DNA of 64,000 nt, from assembly GCA_947458455.1 (NCBI GenBank), contig CANGYJ010000002.1:248001-312000 (forward strand), written 5' to 3'. The DNA comes from Verrucomicrobiaceae bacterium (GTDB lineage: Bacteria; Verrucomicrobiota; Verrucomicrobiia; Verrucomicrobiales; Verrucomicrobiaceae). The stretch's first letter is position 1. The number at the start of each line of letters is the position of its first letter. The notes beneath the pieces were generated by a model, which was not told the DNA's origin, ran no database searches, and saw nothing but the letters and a program-made list of their open reading frames with translations. Positions 8,402-17,851 of this stretch are shown here, piece after piece. The translations under genes and the position numbers were made by a program.

Positions 8402-9649
8402 TCAGAACAAGCTCTTCACCTCCTCCGCGATGATCTCCAATCCCTCCTGCACGATGTGCGGGGGCTGCGAGTAGGTCAGGCGGAGGCATTCGTGAGGGTG
8501 TTGCCAGGGTTTGTCGAGGCCGTAGGCGAAGTAGTGGCCGGGGATGACGAGGACTTTTCGTGCTTTGAGGCGGCGGTAGAGCTCGGCGGCGGGGATGGGC
8601 AGGCCTTTGATCCAAAGCCAGAGGAAAAAGGCTCCTTCCTGGGCATGAAGCGCCCACGGGACTTTTTCGCCGAGGGCGGCGGTGAGGATGGCTTTGGCGT
8701 GGTCGCTGCGTTCGCGATAAAACGGGCGGATGGTATCGCGACCGAGCTTGATGAGCGTGTCGTCTTTCAGCAGCGGAGTAAGGATGGACTGGCCGAGGTT
8801 GCCATTCGCGAGGCTGACGATGGCGTTCATGTTCGACAAGGCCTTCACGATGGGTGCATCAGCGACGATGACGGCATTGCGCACGCCAGGCAGGCCGACC
8901 TTGCTCATGCTGATGCTGAAGATCATGCCGGGCTGCCACTTCGGCTGGAAGCCGTTGTGAATGACGCCGGGGAAGGGATGGCCGTAGGCGTTGTCGATGA
9001 TGAGCGGGATGCCGTGGGCCGTGCAGAGGGCGTGAAGGGTGTCGAACTCGTTTGGCGTGAGCACATTGCCGGTGGGATTTGTGGGGCAGCTCACGGCCAT
9101 GGCGGCGATGGACGGATCGAGTTGCAGGCGGTCGAAATCGACGTGGTATTTGATCTCGTACGGCGCGGTCTCGACGATTTTGGGCAAGCAGGCGGTGAAC
9201 TGGCCTTCGCAAAGCGCCTGATTGGCGTAGCCGATGTATTCCGGTAGCAGCGGGAAGAGCACGCGGCGCTTCTTGCCGGCGGTGTCGCCCGCGAGGAGGT
9301 TGAAGAGCAAAAAGCAGGCGTTCTGGCTGCTGGGCAAAACGGCGATATTTTCGCGGGTCACGTCCCAGCCACATTCACGGTGCAAAAAGGCCGCCATGGC
9401 CTCGCGGAAGAGCGGATTGCCGCCGGGCGGGTCGTAGTTGAGGAGCGTTTTATCGATGCTGCTATCGGTGAGCATTCCACTCATGCGCTGACGCCAGAGG
9501 GCCTGCACCTGCGGGATGGCCGCCGGCTGTCCACCGCCGAGCATGCGCATATCCGGTGTGGTGGTGAGGGCCTCACCACAGTCGTCCATGAGTTCCTGGA
9601 TGCCGCTGGGGCCGCCGAGGCGAAGGCCGATGTCTGAAAAAGATATCAT
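8402..9649 (-). CDS. avtA: Valine--pyruvate aminotransferase
   Basis: A 415-residue fold-type I PLP aminotransferase. The start ISFSDIGLRLGGPSGIQELM matches the AvtA family opening, so ATG 9649 is chosen over the longer frame. SCPTNPTGNVLT supplies the conserved Asn/Pro segment, IDNAYGHPFP the cofactor-contacting Asp/Tyr, and SISMSKVGLPGVRNA the Schiff-base Lys and phosphate-binding Arg. The enzyme exchanges the amino group between valine and pyruvate (alanine), joining branched-chain and alanine metabolism in the cytoplasm. It stands alone on the minus strand with no biosynthetic operon around it. Confidence 0.88.
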   Translation of the reverse strand: MISFSDIGLRLGGPSGIQELMDDCGEALTTTPDMRMLGGGQPAAIPQVQALWRQRMSGMLTDSSIDKTLLNYDPPGGNPLFREAMAAFLHRECGWDVTRENIAVLPSSQNACFLLFNLLAGDTAGKKRRVLFPLLPEYIGYANQALCEGQFTACLPKIVETAPYEIKYHVDFDRLQLDPSIAAMAVSCPTNPTGNVLTPNEFDTLHALCTAHGIPLIIDNAYGHPFPGVIHNGFQPKWQPGMIFSISMSKVGLPGVRNAVIVADAPIVKALSNMNAIVSLANGNLGQSILTPLLKDDTLIKLGRDTIRPFYRERSDHAKAILTAALGEKVPWALHAQEGAFFLWLWIKGLPIPAAELYRRLKARKVLVIPGHYFAYGLDKPWQHPHECLRLTYSQPPHIVQEGLEIIAEEVKSLF

Positions 9650-9655
9650 GGATGG

Positions 9656-9706
9656 GAATGGCGAATGAAGAATCATGCTTCGTCATTCGGAATTCGCCAT
9701 TCGTCA
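9656..9706. repeat. Heptad-periodic inverted repeat array
   Basis: Seven-base units GAATGGC, GAATGAA and GAATCAT run from 9656, followed after two bases by the complementary type TTCGTCA, TTCGGAA, TTCGCCA and TTCGTCA (9679-9706). GAATGGCGAA (9656-9665) is a perfect inverted match of 9693-9702. It fills the spacer between avtA and the DUF2452 gene. Confidence 0.75.
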
Positions 9707-9715
9707 TTGTGGGCT

Positions 9716-10147
9716 TCAGCCCACCCTTGTGCTCACCCAATGGCGAATATCGAAGTCCTGTGAGGTCTTTTCCGCCTGCCACCGGCCATCGGCATTCAGG
9801 CGAAAGCTGCCGATCCAGCGCTGGTGCCATTTTTCAGGCTCGATCATGCTGAGATGGCGTTTGTTGCCCACTTCGTAAAGGTGATAGACCTCACCGCAGA
9901 CGGGCTCGAAGCCGAACTGGGCCTCGTAGATGAGTTTGTTCCAGTTGAAGGCGTCGATCACATCCATGTAGCGCTCCTGGATCTCGACCATCTCCTGCTG
10001 GAGCTCGCGTTCCACGCGGGAAACGCCGCGGGATTTGAAGTTCGTGAGGTCCTGGGGGACGATTTTCGGCGCGAGGCGGGATGCCGGATACGGCAGATAG
10101 TTGCCGCGTGGCTCGGGGGCTTGCAGGGCTGTGTCGATGGGGTCCAA
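9716..10147 (-). CDS. DUF2452 family protein
   Basis: A 143-residue cytoplasmic protein. LPYPASRLAPKI near the N-terminus, a helical middle (ELQQEMVEIQERYMDVIDAF) and FEPVCGEVYHLYE followed by LSMIEPEKWH match the DUF2452 pattern of a strongly conserved 'FxPxxGxxYxLYE' segment. Function is unknown. The reading frame begins with TTG at 10147 and no in-frame ATG is available nearby, so the start is uncertain. A short hairpin (9709-9724) overlaps the stop codon. Confidence 0.7.
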   Translation of the reverse strand: MDPIDTALQAPEPRGNYLPYPASRLAPKIVPQDLTNFKSRGVSRVERELQQEMVEIQERYMDVIDAFNWNKLIYEAQFGFEPVCGEVYHLYEVGNKRHLSMIEPEKWHQRWIGSFRLNADGRWQAEKTSQDFDIRHWVSTRVG

Positions 10148-10242
10148 AGCGTGTGAGGGAAATTTAAGAAGATACGCCGGGCTTCAAACGATGGATTGAA
10201 CGGAAGCGTTGCCAGCCTCACAAACATTGCCTACTCTGCCAC

Positions 10243-10776
10243 ATGAGCCGACTCACCACCGCCCTGAACCTCCTCGCCTGCGCCGTGCTGGCCTCCTGCG
10301 CTTCCTCGACCATGGACTCGATCCCGATGGGAGAGCAGATGCAGATTTACAAGGATCAGGCCCAGCGTGACTTCCAGTCAGAATTTGCCCGCATTGGCGA
10401 ATTGCACATGAGTAATGTGCTCTCGGAGGCCGAATATCAGGCCCAGCTCGCGGATTTGAACGACAAGGTGGTGCAGCGGGCGCACACGCTGGCCTGGAAT
10501 CAGCACAATCTAGCAGAGATGGAGCGGCAGGCACAGGGCATCCCTACGCCTGCCGCATCTGTCATGAACATGACACCCAGTGCCATGAATGGCGGCGCGG
10601 GTGGCCAGTCGATGTACCGGCCGTCCCAGCTGCAGTTCAATTCGGCGGCTGGCGTTGGCGGCGGCAACCAGCTCTCTCCCGGCCAGATGCAGTCACGCAT
10701 GTCCTCGCAGGGCGGTGCGCTGAGCCGACAAAACTTCCCCGGATCGATCTACGACGATCCCACCTATAACCAGTAA
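10243..10776 (+). CDS. Hypothetical lipoprotein
   Basis: This 177-residue protein has a classic lipoprotein signal: positive start, hydrophobic core and the lipobox VLASC, predicting lipidation at Cys 19. The mature part has a helical segment (QAQRDFQSEFARIGELHMSN) resembling short coiled-coil/SHOCT-like helices, then a Gly/Ser/Gln/Met-rich low-complexity tail. No family is recognised. It ends three bases before the convergent uvrD stop. Confidence 0.65.
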   Translation: MSRLTTALNLLACAVLASCASSTMDSIPMGEQMQIYKDQAQRDFQSEFARIGELHMSNVLSEAEYQAQLADLNDKVVQRAHTLAWNQHNLAEMERQAQGIPTPAASVMNMTPSAMNGGAGGQSMYRPSQLQFNSAAGVGGGNQLSPGQMQSRMSSQGGALSRQNFPGSIYDDPTYNQ

Positions 10777-10779
10777 AGG

Positions 10780-12786
10780 TTAGCCGTCTGCCAGCATGGC
10801 TCGCAGGCCGGAGAAGAAGTTCGTGTTTTCCTCCTGCGTGACGGTTTCATTCATGTGGCGGGTGTAGTCCATTTCCTGGACAAACTTGCGGTCGAGTTCC
10901 TTCAAGAAAGGACTCGGCAATGAGGTCTGCTTCTGGCCCCATTTCACGCGGTTGCGGGTGTAGCTGATGGTGAGGCGCTGTTTTGCCCTCGTGATGCCCA
11001 CATAAAAAAGGCGGCGCTCCTCATCCACGCGGCCTTCTTCATAGCTGCGGCGGTGCGGGAGGATGCCCTGCTCGAGGCCGGGTAGATACACGATGGGAAA
11101 TTCGAGGCCTTTGGAAGCGTGCATCGTGATGAGGCACACGCCCTTTTTCTTCTCGATGTCGTCCTTGTCCTCTCGCTCGTCATCAAGGCTGATTTGATCG
11201 AGATAGCCGCCAAGGCCGTCCGCACGATTTGCCTCGTCGTAAGCGTTGACCGTCTTGAGCATCTCACTCACGCCGGTCTCCCAGCGCACCGTGTCCTCGG
11301 GCGTTTTCGCGCCTTTTTTGAGCCATGGAAGGTACTGCGTCTCTTCCAGCAGCATCTCCGTCATCTGGCCGATCAGGGTGCCGGGCGTGCTGGCGGCGCT
11401 GTGATACTTCGTGATGAGGGAAACGAAGCCAGTCACGGCCAAGCGGGCCTTTTCCGGCACCTGGCGCTGCCAGTCTGGATCGCAAAGCGCCACCCAAACG
11501 CTGTGGTGCTTTTCCATGCTGCGCTCACGGGCCAGCTCAGCTATCGAGGGCGTGATACCACGAGCAGGCACATTGATGATGCGGAGCAGGTCGATGTCCG
11601 AATGCGGGTTCGCGATGACCTTCAGGTAGGCGACGATATCCTTCACCTCACGGCGGTCGAAAAAGCTGCGGGCACCGACGACTCGATACGGGATCTTGCG
11701 CTGGCGGAAGGCCTGCTCCAGCACGCGGGATTGATCATTCGTGCGGAAGAGCACGGCAAAGTGCTCCCACTCGCGTTTATCGCGGAAGTGCATGGCCTCC
11801 ACCTCCTTCGTGATCATGTCCGCCTCTTCTTTTTCATCGGCGGTGATCACGAGCTGTACGTTGTCGCCTTTCTCTGTGCGGCACCAGAGGCTCTTCGGGC
11901 GGCGGCCGGCGTTGAATTTGATGAGGCTGTTCGCCGTGTGGAGGATCTGCGTCGTGCTGCGGTAGTTCTCCTCCAGCTTCACGACGTGCGGATTCGGGAA
12001 GAAGTTCTCGAACTGCGTGATGTTGGTGATCTCCGCTCCACGCCAACCGTAGATACTTTGATCGTCATCACCCACGACGCACACGTTGAAGGGCGGTGGC
12101 ACGAGGGCCTTCAGCAGCCGCATCTGGAGAGAGTTCGTATCCTGAAACTCATCCACCATCACATAGCGATGCCGTGCCTGCACCTGACGACGCACCTCGG
12201 CGGTGTTTTCGAGCAACTGCACGCCGAGGAGTAGCAGATCGTCGAAGTCCATCACATTGCGGCCGCGCATTTCGCCCTGGTAGCGCTCCATGATCGCCGC
12301 CTCGGTGGATTCCTCAGCGTTGCCAATGCTATTGCCATCATTCTTCGCCTTGCTGATTCGTGAGAGCATCACGCTGGCGTCCATGGATTCATCGCTGGTG
12401 AGCAAGGTTTTGAGCACCTGCTTCATCAGGCTCTCCTGCTCCGACTGGCTGTAGATGACGAAGTTGTTTTTGTAGCCCACATGCTCCGCGAACTCGCGCA
12501 GCAGCTTTGCACAGAAAGCGTGGAAGGTGCCCACGCCGATCTTCTTGCCCAATCCATCCCGCACCATGCCCTTCACACGTTCCCGCATCTCGTTCGCGGC
12601 CTTGTTGGTGAAGGTCACCGCCAGGATGTGCTTCGGCTCGATGCCTTCGTTCACCATGTGGGCGATGCGAGCCGTGATCACACGTGTCTTGCCCGTGCCA
12701 GCGCCCGCGAGAATGAGCAGCGGGCCGTGAATATGCGTGGCCGCCTCCCGTTGCTGGGGATTGAGAGTGCCGGTGAATCCGCTCAT
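10780..12786 (-). CDS. uvrD: UvrD/PcrA-type ATP-dependent DNA helicase
   Basis: A 668-residue SF1A helicase. It opens with LNPQQREAATHIHGPLLILA (Q motif) and AGAGTGKTRV (Walker A). DEFQDTN (motif II), VVGDDDQSIYGWRGAE (motif III), ENYRST (motif IV), LITMHASKGLEFPIVYLPGL (motif V) and ERRLFYVGITRAKQRL (motif VI) follow in order. The protein unwinds DNA 3'-5' in nucleotide excision and mismatch repair and removes RecA from DNA. Length is slightly shorter than E. coli UvrD (720) because the C-terminal tail is reduced. uvrA lies elsewhere in the window. Confidence 0.93.
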   Translation of the reverse strand: MSGFTGTLNPQQREAATHIHGPLLILAGAGTGKTRVITARIAHMVNEGIEPKHILAVTFTNKAANEMRERVKGMVRDGLGKKIGVGTFHAFCAKLLREFAEHVGYKNNFVIYSQSEQESLMKQVLKTLLTSDESMDASVMLSRISKAKNDGNSIGNAEESTEAAIMERYQGEMRGRNVMDFDDLLLLGVQLLENTAEVRRQVQARHRYVMVDEFQDTNSLQMRLLKALVPPPFNVCVVGDDDQSIYGWRGAEITNITQFENFFPNPHVVKLEENYRSTTQILHTANSLIKFNAGRRPKSLWCRTEKGDNVQLVITADEKEEADMITKEVEAMHFRDKREWEHFAVLFRTNDQSRVLEQAFRQRKIPYRVVGARSFFDRREVKDIVAYLKVIANPHSDIDLLRIINVPARGITPSIAELARERSMEKHHSVWVALCDPDWQRQVPEKARLAVTGFVSLITKYHSAASTPGTLIGQMTEMLLEETQYLPWLKKGAKTPEDTVRWETGVSEMLKTVNAYDEANRADGLGGYLDQISLDDEREDKDDIEKKKGVCLITMHASKGLEFPIVYLPGLEQGILPHRRSYEEGRVDEERRLFYVGITRAKQRLTISYTRNRVKWGQKQTSLPSPFLKELDRKFVQEMDYTRHMNETVTQEENTNFFSGLRAMLADG

Positions 12787-12973
12787 GACCTCACACTCCC
12801 CACCATTCGCCCGACGACACGCCGCGCCATGGCGACGAGTTTTTCAGAGCGGGCAAAATCAAAATTCATGCCCTGCTCATGGCACGAAGCCGCCGTGATG
12901 CAAGCGACCGCTCATCGCGGTGAATTTGATCTTGAAGCGCTCCTCATTCCATCCCACGGGAAGGGCCCTTCCC

Positions 12974-13444
12974 GTGACCAAACAAGCCGTCCTCGACCAG
13001 TTCCGCGCCGTGCTGCAAGCCGATCTCGACACGCTCATGCGTGCCGCGCAGGGGGCCTTCGCTGCAGCGACTGACCCGGACAGCAAGGCGGAAAACAAAT
13101 ACGACACGCGCACGCTGGAGGCCTCCTACATTGCCCGTGGGCAGGCAAAACGTGTCACGGAGCTTCAGGAGGGCGTGCAGGCCTTTTCGGCGCTTTCGGG
13201 TATCGAACTTGATGAAGGCTCCGCAGCTTCCTTGGGCTCTCTCGTGGCTTTGGAAGGTCCTGGCGGCCTCGATCACTACTTCATCGGCCCTGCGGCTGGA
13301 GGCACGGAGATCCTTCATGAAGGCTGCGAAGTGGTCATCATCACGCCCAGCTCTCCCATGGGGCAAAAACTCGTCGGAAGGCGAGAAGGGGACCTTGTCG
13401 CCATGCGGCCCGGTGTGACGGCGAAGGTCGTCAGCGTGCAGTAA
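12974..13444 (+). CDS. GreA/GreB-type transcription elongation factor
   Basis: About 156 residues from GTG 12974 (VTKQAVLDQFRAVL). The N-terminal half is a helical region with the acidic stretch TDPDSKAENKYDTRTLEASY, as in the Gre coiled coil that reaches the polymerase secondary channel. The C-terminal half (VALEGPGGLDHYFIGPAAGG, SPMGQKLVGRREGD) is the GreA/GreB FKBP-like domain. A full-length Gre factor rescues arrested RNA polymerase; the coiled coil here looks shorter than in GreA, so it may be a Gre-like paralogue. The long frame from 12920 has no support at its N-terminus. Confidence 0.75.
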   Translation: MTKQAVLDQFRAVLQADLDTLMRAAQGAFAAATDPDSKAENKYDTRTLEASYIARGQAKRVTELQEGVQAFSALSGIELDEGSAASLGSLVALEGPGGLDHYFIGPAAGGTEILHEGCEVVIITPSSPMGQKLVGRREGDLVAMRPGVTAKVVSVQ

Positions 13445-13446
13445 AC

Positions 13447-14541
13447 CTACCGCACGGCCAGCCCACGCTCACGCCATTCGTTGAGCACTTTGGGAAGCAG
13501 GACATGCTCGACTTGCTTGATGCGATCGTGCAGCACGGCGGCGGTATCGCCGGGGAGGACGGGGACGCGACCTTGTTCGAGGATGGCACCAGCATCGATT
13601 TCGGCGGTGACGAGATGGACGGTGCAGCCGGCTTCCGTATCGCCTGCATCTAGCGCATCCGGCACGGCATGTGCGCCCTTGTGCTTCGGCAGCAGGGAAG
13701 GGTGGACGTTGACGATGCGGCCTGAGTATTGACTGATCACCGGCTCTTTGAGGATGCGCATGAAGCCGGCGAGCACGACGACATCCACCCGCGCCCGTTC
13801 GAGATGATCGAAGATCTCCTTCTGCGCGGCTTCGCCGAGTTTTTTGGGGTTCGTGCCGGGATCGACGAAGTGCGCGGGAAGTCCCGCCTGCTTCGCGATG
13901 GCGAGGAAGCCGGAGTCTTTTTGATCGGAAATGGCCGCCACGACTTCGGCATCGAGTTTTCCGGCTTGGATGGCATCGACGATGGCGCGGAAGTTCGATC
14001 CGATGCCACTGCCGAGCACGGCGAGGCGCAGCTTGCCACCTTGGGGCGCGTGCATTTTTTGAATGGTGGCCGTGGTGGATCGGCCGGGCACCAGTGGCAG
14101 GATGCGGATCTCCGCGCCCACGGATTGCAGTGCAGCTCGTTCCTCGGCATTCAGCGACTCGACGGTGTAGTCACCGCCCTTGGCATACACATGCGGGCGG
14201 ATGGCTTCGATGAGGCTCGTGGCACGTTCATCGCCAAAAACGACCACCACATCCACCGCTCGAAGGGCGCACAAAACCTCCGCGCGGTCGTTTTCGTTGT
14301 TCAGTGGCCGGTCGGGGCCTTTGAGGGCGCGGACGCTCGCATCGGAGTTCAGCGCCACGACCATCGCATCGCCCAAAGCGCGGGCATCGGCCAGGTAACG
14401 GACGTGGCCGGCGTGCAGCAAATCGAAGCAGCCATTGGTGAAGACCAGCTTCTTCCCCTGGGCATCCAATTGATCACGGAGCTGCCGCACTTCGGCAGCC
14501 GTGGCAGGGGTGAAATCAGCATCGGTCATGCCTTTGCTCAT
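13447..14541 (-). CDS. purN: Fusion of RfaE2 nucleotidyltransferase and PurN formyltransferase
   Basis: One 364-residue frame joins two enzymes. Residues about 15-160 are an RfaE/HldE domain II nucleotidyltransferase: KLVFTNGCFDLLHAGHVRYL with the HxGH motif, VALNSDASV, KGGDYT and PGRSTTATI. Residues about 170-360 are phosphoribosylglycinamide formyltransferase: LGSGIGSNFRAI, VVLAGFMRIL, IVNVHPSLLP with catalytic Asn/His, and EIDAGAIL with catalytic Asp. PurN performs the third step of purine synthesis; RfaE2 activates heptose phosphate for LPS. Start is ATG 14541 or 14529. A translational fusion of these pathways is unexpected; no stop separates the halves. Confidence 0.88.
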   Translation of the reverse strand: MSKGMTDADFTPATAAEVRQLRDQLDAQGKKLVFTNGCFDLLHAGHVRYLADARALGDAMVVALNSDASVRALKGPDRPLNNENDRAEVLCALRAVDVVVVFGDERATSLIEAIRPHVYAKGGDYTVESLNAEERAALQSVGAEIRILPLVPGRSTTATIQKMHAPQGGKLRLAVLGSGIGSNFRAIVDAIQAGKLDAEVVAAISDQKDSGFLAIAKQAGLPAHFVDPGTNPKKLGEAAQKEIFDHLERARVDVVVLAGFMRILKEPVISQYSGRIVNVHPSLLPKHKGAHAVPDALDAGDTEAGCTVHLVTAEIDAGAILEQGRVPVLPGDTAAVLHDRIKQVEHVLLPKVLNEWRERGLAVR

Positions 14542-14567
14542 GGCGTGAACCACTGACGATGCAAGAA

Positions 14568-15455
14568 TCAATGCTTCACCGTGCCGAGATGCTTTTTGAA
14601 GAAGGCATCGGCGATGTCCACGGTCTCGGCACACCACGGATCGCTCATCCAGAAAGGGTGTGGAGCGTGCTTGAGGGTGTGGACGGCGGTTTCGATGCCG
14701 AGAGCCTTCAATTTCTCCATCATCTCCGCACGGCCGATTTTGAGCGTGTCTTTTTCGCCCTCAATGAAGATCGTGGGGCAAACGCCGGCCCGCACATGGG
14801 TGATCGGTGAGGCGGCGGCATACAGATCCGGTTTCTCGGCAGCAGTGGAGCCAAAGAAGAGCACCGCGCCTTCATGGGTCTTGTCCTTGTTCGCAGCGAC
14901 GAGGTCCTGCGTGGCGGCCATGACGATGCAGGCCTTCACGGCGCTGCTTTGATCTTTGAACAGGCCGTCGCCTTCAAACGCGGTGAGGCCGCTGGTCATG
15001 GCGGTGAGGCCGGAGAGATGGCCGCCGGCGCTGCCACCCATGCAGCCGATGCGCTGGGGGTCGAGTTTGAGTTCTTTGGCATGCGCACGCAGGCAGCGCA
15101 GCGCGGCTTTGCAGTCGTAGATGGCGGCGGGATACTTCGCCTCAGTGGACAGGCGGTAGCTCACGAGCGCGGTGACGAAGCCGCGCTGCGCCAGCCGCTC
15201 CATCATCGGCTTGTCCGCCTCCACCTGGCGGGCCTTCCAGCCGCCGCCGTGGATGTCGAGGATGCATGGGTAGGTGCCGGGCGCATCGGGGACGTAAACG
15301 TAGAGCTCAACGTGGTGCTCGGGATGCTTCTCGACCTCGAGGGTCTTCAAGGTGAAGCCGGCGGGCGTCTGTGGATTGAGCTTCTTCCACTTCGGCGGCG
15401 CATCTGCGGCGTGGATTGAAAAGGCGAGGGCGAGGAAAAGAGCGAGGCGCTTCAT
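14568..15455 (-). CDS. Secreted alpha/beta-hydrolase (esterase/lipase family)
   Basis: A 295-residue protein with a signal peptide (FLALAFSIHAADA). LDIHGGGW forms the oxyanion-hole HGGG motif, GCMGGSAGGHLSG the nucleophile elbow (Ser), GEKDTL the acidic residue and HAPHPFW the catalytic His. This is the BD-FAE/acetyl-esterase type of exported hydrolase common in polysaccharide-degrading bacteria. Substrate is unknown; acetylated sugars are plausible. It follows the RfaE2-PurN gene on the minus strand but there is no functional link. Confidence 0.8.
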   Translation of the reverse strand: MKRLALFLALAFSIHAADAPPKWKKLNPQTPAGFTLKTLEVEKHPEHHVELYVYVPDAPGTYPCILDIHGGGWKARQVEADKPMMERLAQRGFVTALVSYRLSTEAKYPAAIYDCKAALRCLRAHAKELKLDPQRIGCMGGSAGGHLSGLTAMTSGLTAFEGDGLFKDQSSAVKACIVMAATQDLVAANKDKTHEGAVLFFGSTAAEKPDLYAAASPITHVRAGVCPTIFIEGEKDTLKIGRAEMMEKLKALGIETAVHTLKHAPHPFWMSDPWCAETVDIADAFFKKHLGTVKH

Positions 15456-15476
15456 GTGGCTGGAGGGCTGAGGCGT

Positions 15477-16358
15477 TTACTTCGCCTGCTTCATCGCCAC
15501 GAGGCGGGTGGTCACTTGCTGGCGGACGGGAAGGATTTTGCCATCGACGTTGAGATTCACGACGGCGAGGAGGACGGAAAGGGAGACGGTCTGCCTTTCG
15601 AGGTCGAAGAAGACCTGCCCGGAGACTTTGGAATCGGCGGCGACTTTCACGGAACGTTTCGTGCCCTCGTCAGGCTGGGTCTCCATCGTGCCTTCAAAGG
15701 CGATCTGCGCATGTTTTCGGCCGTTGCGGTCCACGATGCCCTCAAACTTGGATTTGAGCTTCACCTGCACCTGACCGGCTTCGGAAAAGGGGATGACCTC
15801 GTCGCTGATCCATTTGTCGCCCGGGCGGACGGGGATTTTGGGCAGGCCCATTTCCATCGAGCGGCGGTAGAGGGTGGCGAGCTGCTTCGCATCGGCGATG
15901 GAGGTGAGATCGGGGTTTTCACCGCCGCTGACCATGGAACTGATGTCCCGCACGTCTTGGAAATCACCCTGCGGATTGTAAACAAGGGTGAAACTACGTC
16001 CGGCGGCTCCACCGACGGCCTTTTGCAGCACGGGGAGGGCATCGGCCATCTTGGCGGAGTCAAAAGGATGCAGCAGGCCGTCTTGGAGGAGCTCTCCCTT
16101 GAGCGAATCAATGCTCACGCGGGCGAGCTGCTCACCCGCGTCATTTTTCGTGACCTTGATGGAGGTCGTCTGGCGCATGCGGAGCTTCTGATCGTGCTTT
16201 TGGCCGATGGTGGTGAGGAGCGTGGTGGTATCCGTGTCCGATTCCTGGAGGTAAAACTGGCCGGGTTCCCAGCGGAGCCGCACCTCGATCGTCTCCTCCT
16301 GGGCCTGGCAAAGGGTGGCCGCGAGGGCGAGGAATCGGAAAAGGGCTCGGGTAAGCAT
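15477..16358 (-). CDS. Secreted protein, DUF6263-like
   Basis: About 293 residues from ATG 16358, with signal peptide FRFLALAATLCQAQ. The mature sequence (RWEPGQFYLQESDTDTTTLL, then repeated strand-rich segments such as KVTKNDAGEQLARVSIDSLK) fits beta-rich DUF6263-like exported proteins, which have no known activity. A longer frame from 16451 has no signal peptide at its start. The gene sits 21 bases upstream (in transcription order) of the alpha/beta-hydrolase, so the two may form one transcript. Confidence 0.6.
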   Translation of the reverse strand: MLTRALFRFLALAATLCQAQEETIEVRLRWEPGQFYLQESDTDTTTLLTTIGQKHDQKLRMRQTTSIKVTKNDAGEQLARVSIDSLKGELLQDGLLHPFDSAKMADALPVLQKAVGGAAGRSFTLVYNPQGDFQDVRDISSMVSGGENPDLTSIADAKQLATLYRRSMEMGLPKIPVRPGDKWISDEVIPFSEAGQVQVKLKSKFEGIVDRNGRKHAQIAFEGTMETQPDEGTKRSVKVAADSKVSGQVFFDLERQTVSLSVLLAVVNLNVDGKILPVRQQVTTRLVAMKQAK

Positions 16359-16469
16359 GGCGGCGGGGATACCGTAGGCCGAGCGGTTTGGCAACCGGGG
16401 TATGAAGTGCCATTTTTTCGTCGGCCAAGGGTCTCGACAGATAGGTTTCAAAAAAAATCTGCCTGGAAG

Positions 16470-16487
16470 TTGGCACGCTTCCCGCTA
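16470..16487 (+). promoter_or_regulatory. Sigma-54 promoter of the PII gene
   Basis: TTGGCACGCTTCCCGCTA matches the -24/-12 consensus: TTGGCACG, four bases, then a CCGCT variant of TTGCT. GG (16472-16473) and GC (16484-16485) are exactly 10 bases apart. Transcription would start near 16497, leaving an 85-base leader before glnB. Sigma-54 control of PII genes is well established. Confidence 0.65.
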
Positions 16488-16570
16488 AAAGAACTATGCG
16501 CACCGGTCAGCCGGGAAACATCATCCTTCTGTCGGCCTCATCGTTGCAATCCCAGAAACCACATATCTAA

Positions 16571-16936
<366 letters not shown>

Positions 16937-16974
16937 TTTACCTCGCCCAGACCGCTTCATTTGTTGAACAAAGC

Positions 16975-17008
16975 CCCGCCTGCATCCGCAGGTGGGTCTT
17001 TTGTTTTT
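16975..17008 (+). terminator. Intrinsic terminator after glnB
   Basis: CCCGCCTGC (16975-16983) pairs with GCAGGTGGG (16988-16996) around a four-base loop with one G-T wobble, followed by TCTTTTGTTTTT. Confidence 0.8.
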
Positions 17009-17064
17009 CAACCTGGTGAAAGCAAAACGCGTCCAAAGCGCCGGGCGGAGGCGTACAAACAGCG

Positions 17065-17850
17065 ATGCTCAAATTCCTGCTTCTCTCCTGCTTGCTGCTG
17101 GCCGCCTGCACCAGCCTGCCGAACCCCAATTCGTCGTCTGGCAAGGTGAGCGATGAGGCGGTGAAGCTCCTCGAAAAAAGTGCGGCGAAGGCGGGGAAGC
17201 CTTGGCGGAGCCCGGAGAAAGTGGAGGTGGCCTTCACCGGTGAGTGGACGAAGATCGTGCAAAAGATGCAACCGGAGCTGGTGAATGCCGAGTATCGGAA
17301 AAGCTCCCGCGAGGTGTATTTCCCGCGTTTGAGCCGGGTGGAGCAGACGCACACGGGACCGCGAGGCATTAAAAACGTGGTCCGCACGCCAGGGAAGATC
17401 GAGGTGAACTTCAGCGAATACCGCCCGGCGACCGAGGTGGAAAAAGATGCCGCTGCACTCGTGGCGGATGCTTACACGATGTTCGTTTTCGGGGCGGATT
17501 ATCTCCTGGCACGCGGCAGCGATTGGAGATTGTGGCTGGCGATGCAGCGGCAGGAGATTGACGGTGATCCCTGCTCGCTGGTTTTCGGCACGCTGAAGCC
17601 CGGCGTGGGCCGCTCGGCGGAGGACAAGGTCATCGCCTGGATCAGCCAGCGGGATCACCGGCTGCGCCGGGTGCAGTTCACGCTCAACGGCCTCGAATCG
17701 ACCGCTGGCGCGGATGTCGATGTGACCTTCAGCGATTTCCAGCCCGGCCCAAACGGCACCGAATGGCCCCGCCACTTCCTCGAAACCGTGCGTCGCCCCT
17801 TGACCCTGAAAGCGCACGAGTGGCGAATGACGGAACTGAAGGTGAAATAA
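17065..17850 (+). CDS. Hypothetical lipoprotein
   Basis: A 261-residue protein with signal and lipobox LLLAAC (Cys 15). The mature region contains FSEYRPATEVEKDAAALVAD and VTFSDFQPGPNGTEWPRHFL, suggestive of a single beta-sandwich/LolA-like outer-membrane-associated fold, but no family is recognised. It ends one base before the convergent XylR-type regulator gene. Confidence 0.6.
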   Translation: MLKFLLLSCLLLAACTSLPNPNSSSGKVSDEAVKLLEKSAAKAGKPWRSPEKVEVAFTGEWTKIVQKMQPELVNAEYRKSSREVYFPRLSRVEQTHTGPRGIKNVVRTPGKIEVNFSEYRPATEVEKDAAALVADAYTMFVFGADYLLARGSDWRLWLAMQRQEIDGDPCSLVFGTLKPGVGRSAEDKVIAWISQRDHRLRRVQFTLNGLESTAGADVDVTFSDFQPGPNGTEWPRHFLETVRRPLTLKAHEWRMTELKVK

Positions 17851-17851
17851 C

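Noticed and set aside
10209..10237. TTGCCA and TACTCT with 17-base spacing before the lipoprotein at 10243
   Set aside because: The -10 would lie five bases before the ATG, requiring a leaderless mRNA. This is possible but too weak to list as a promoter.
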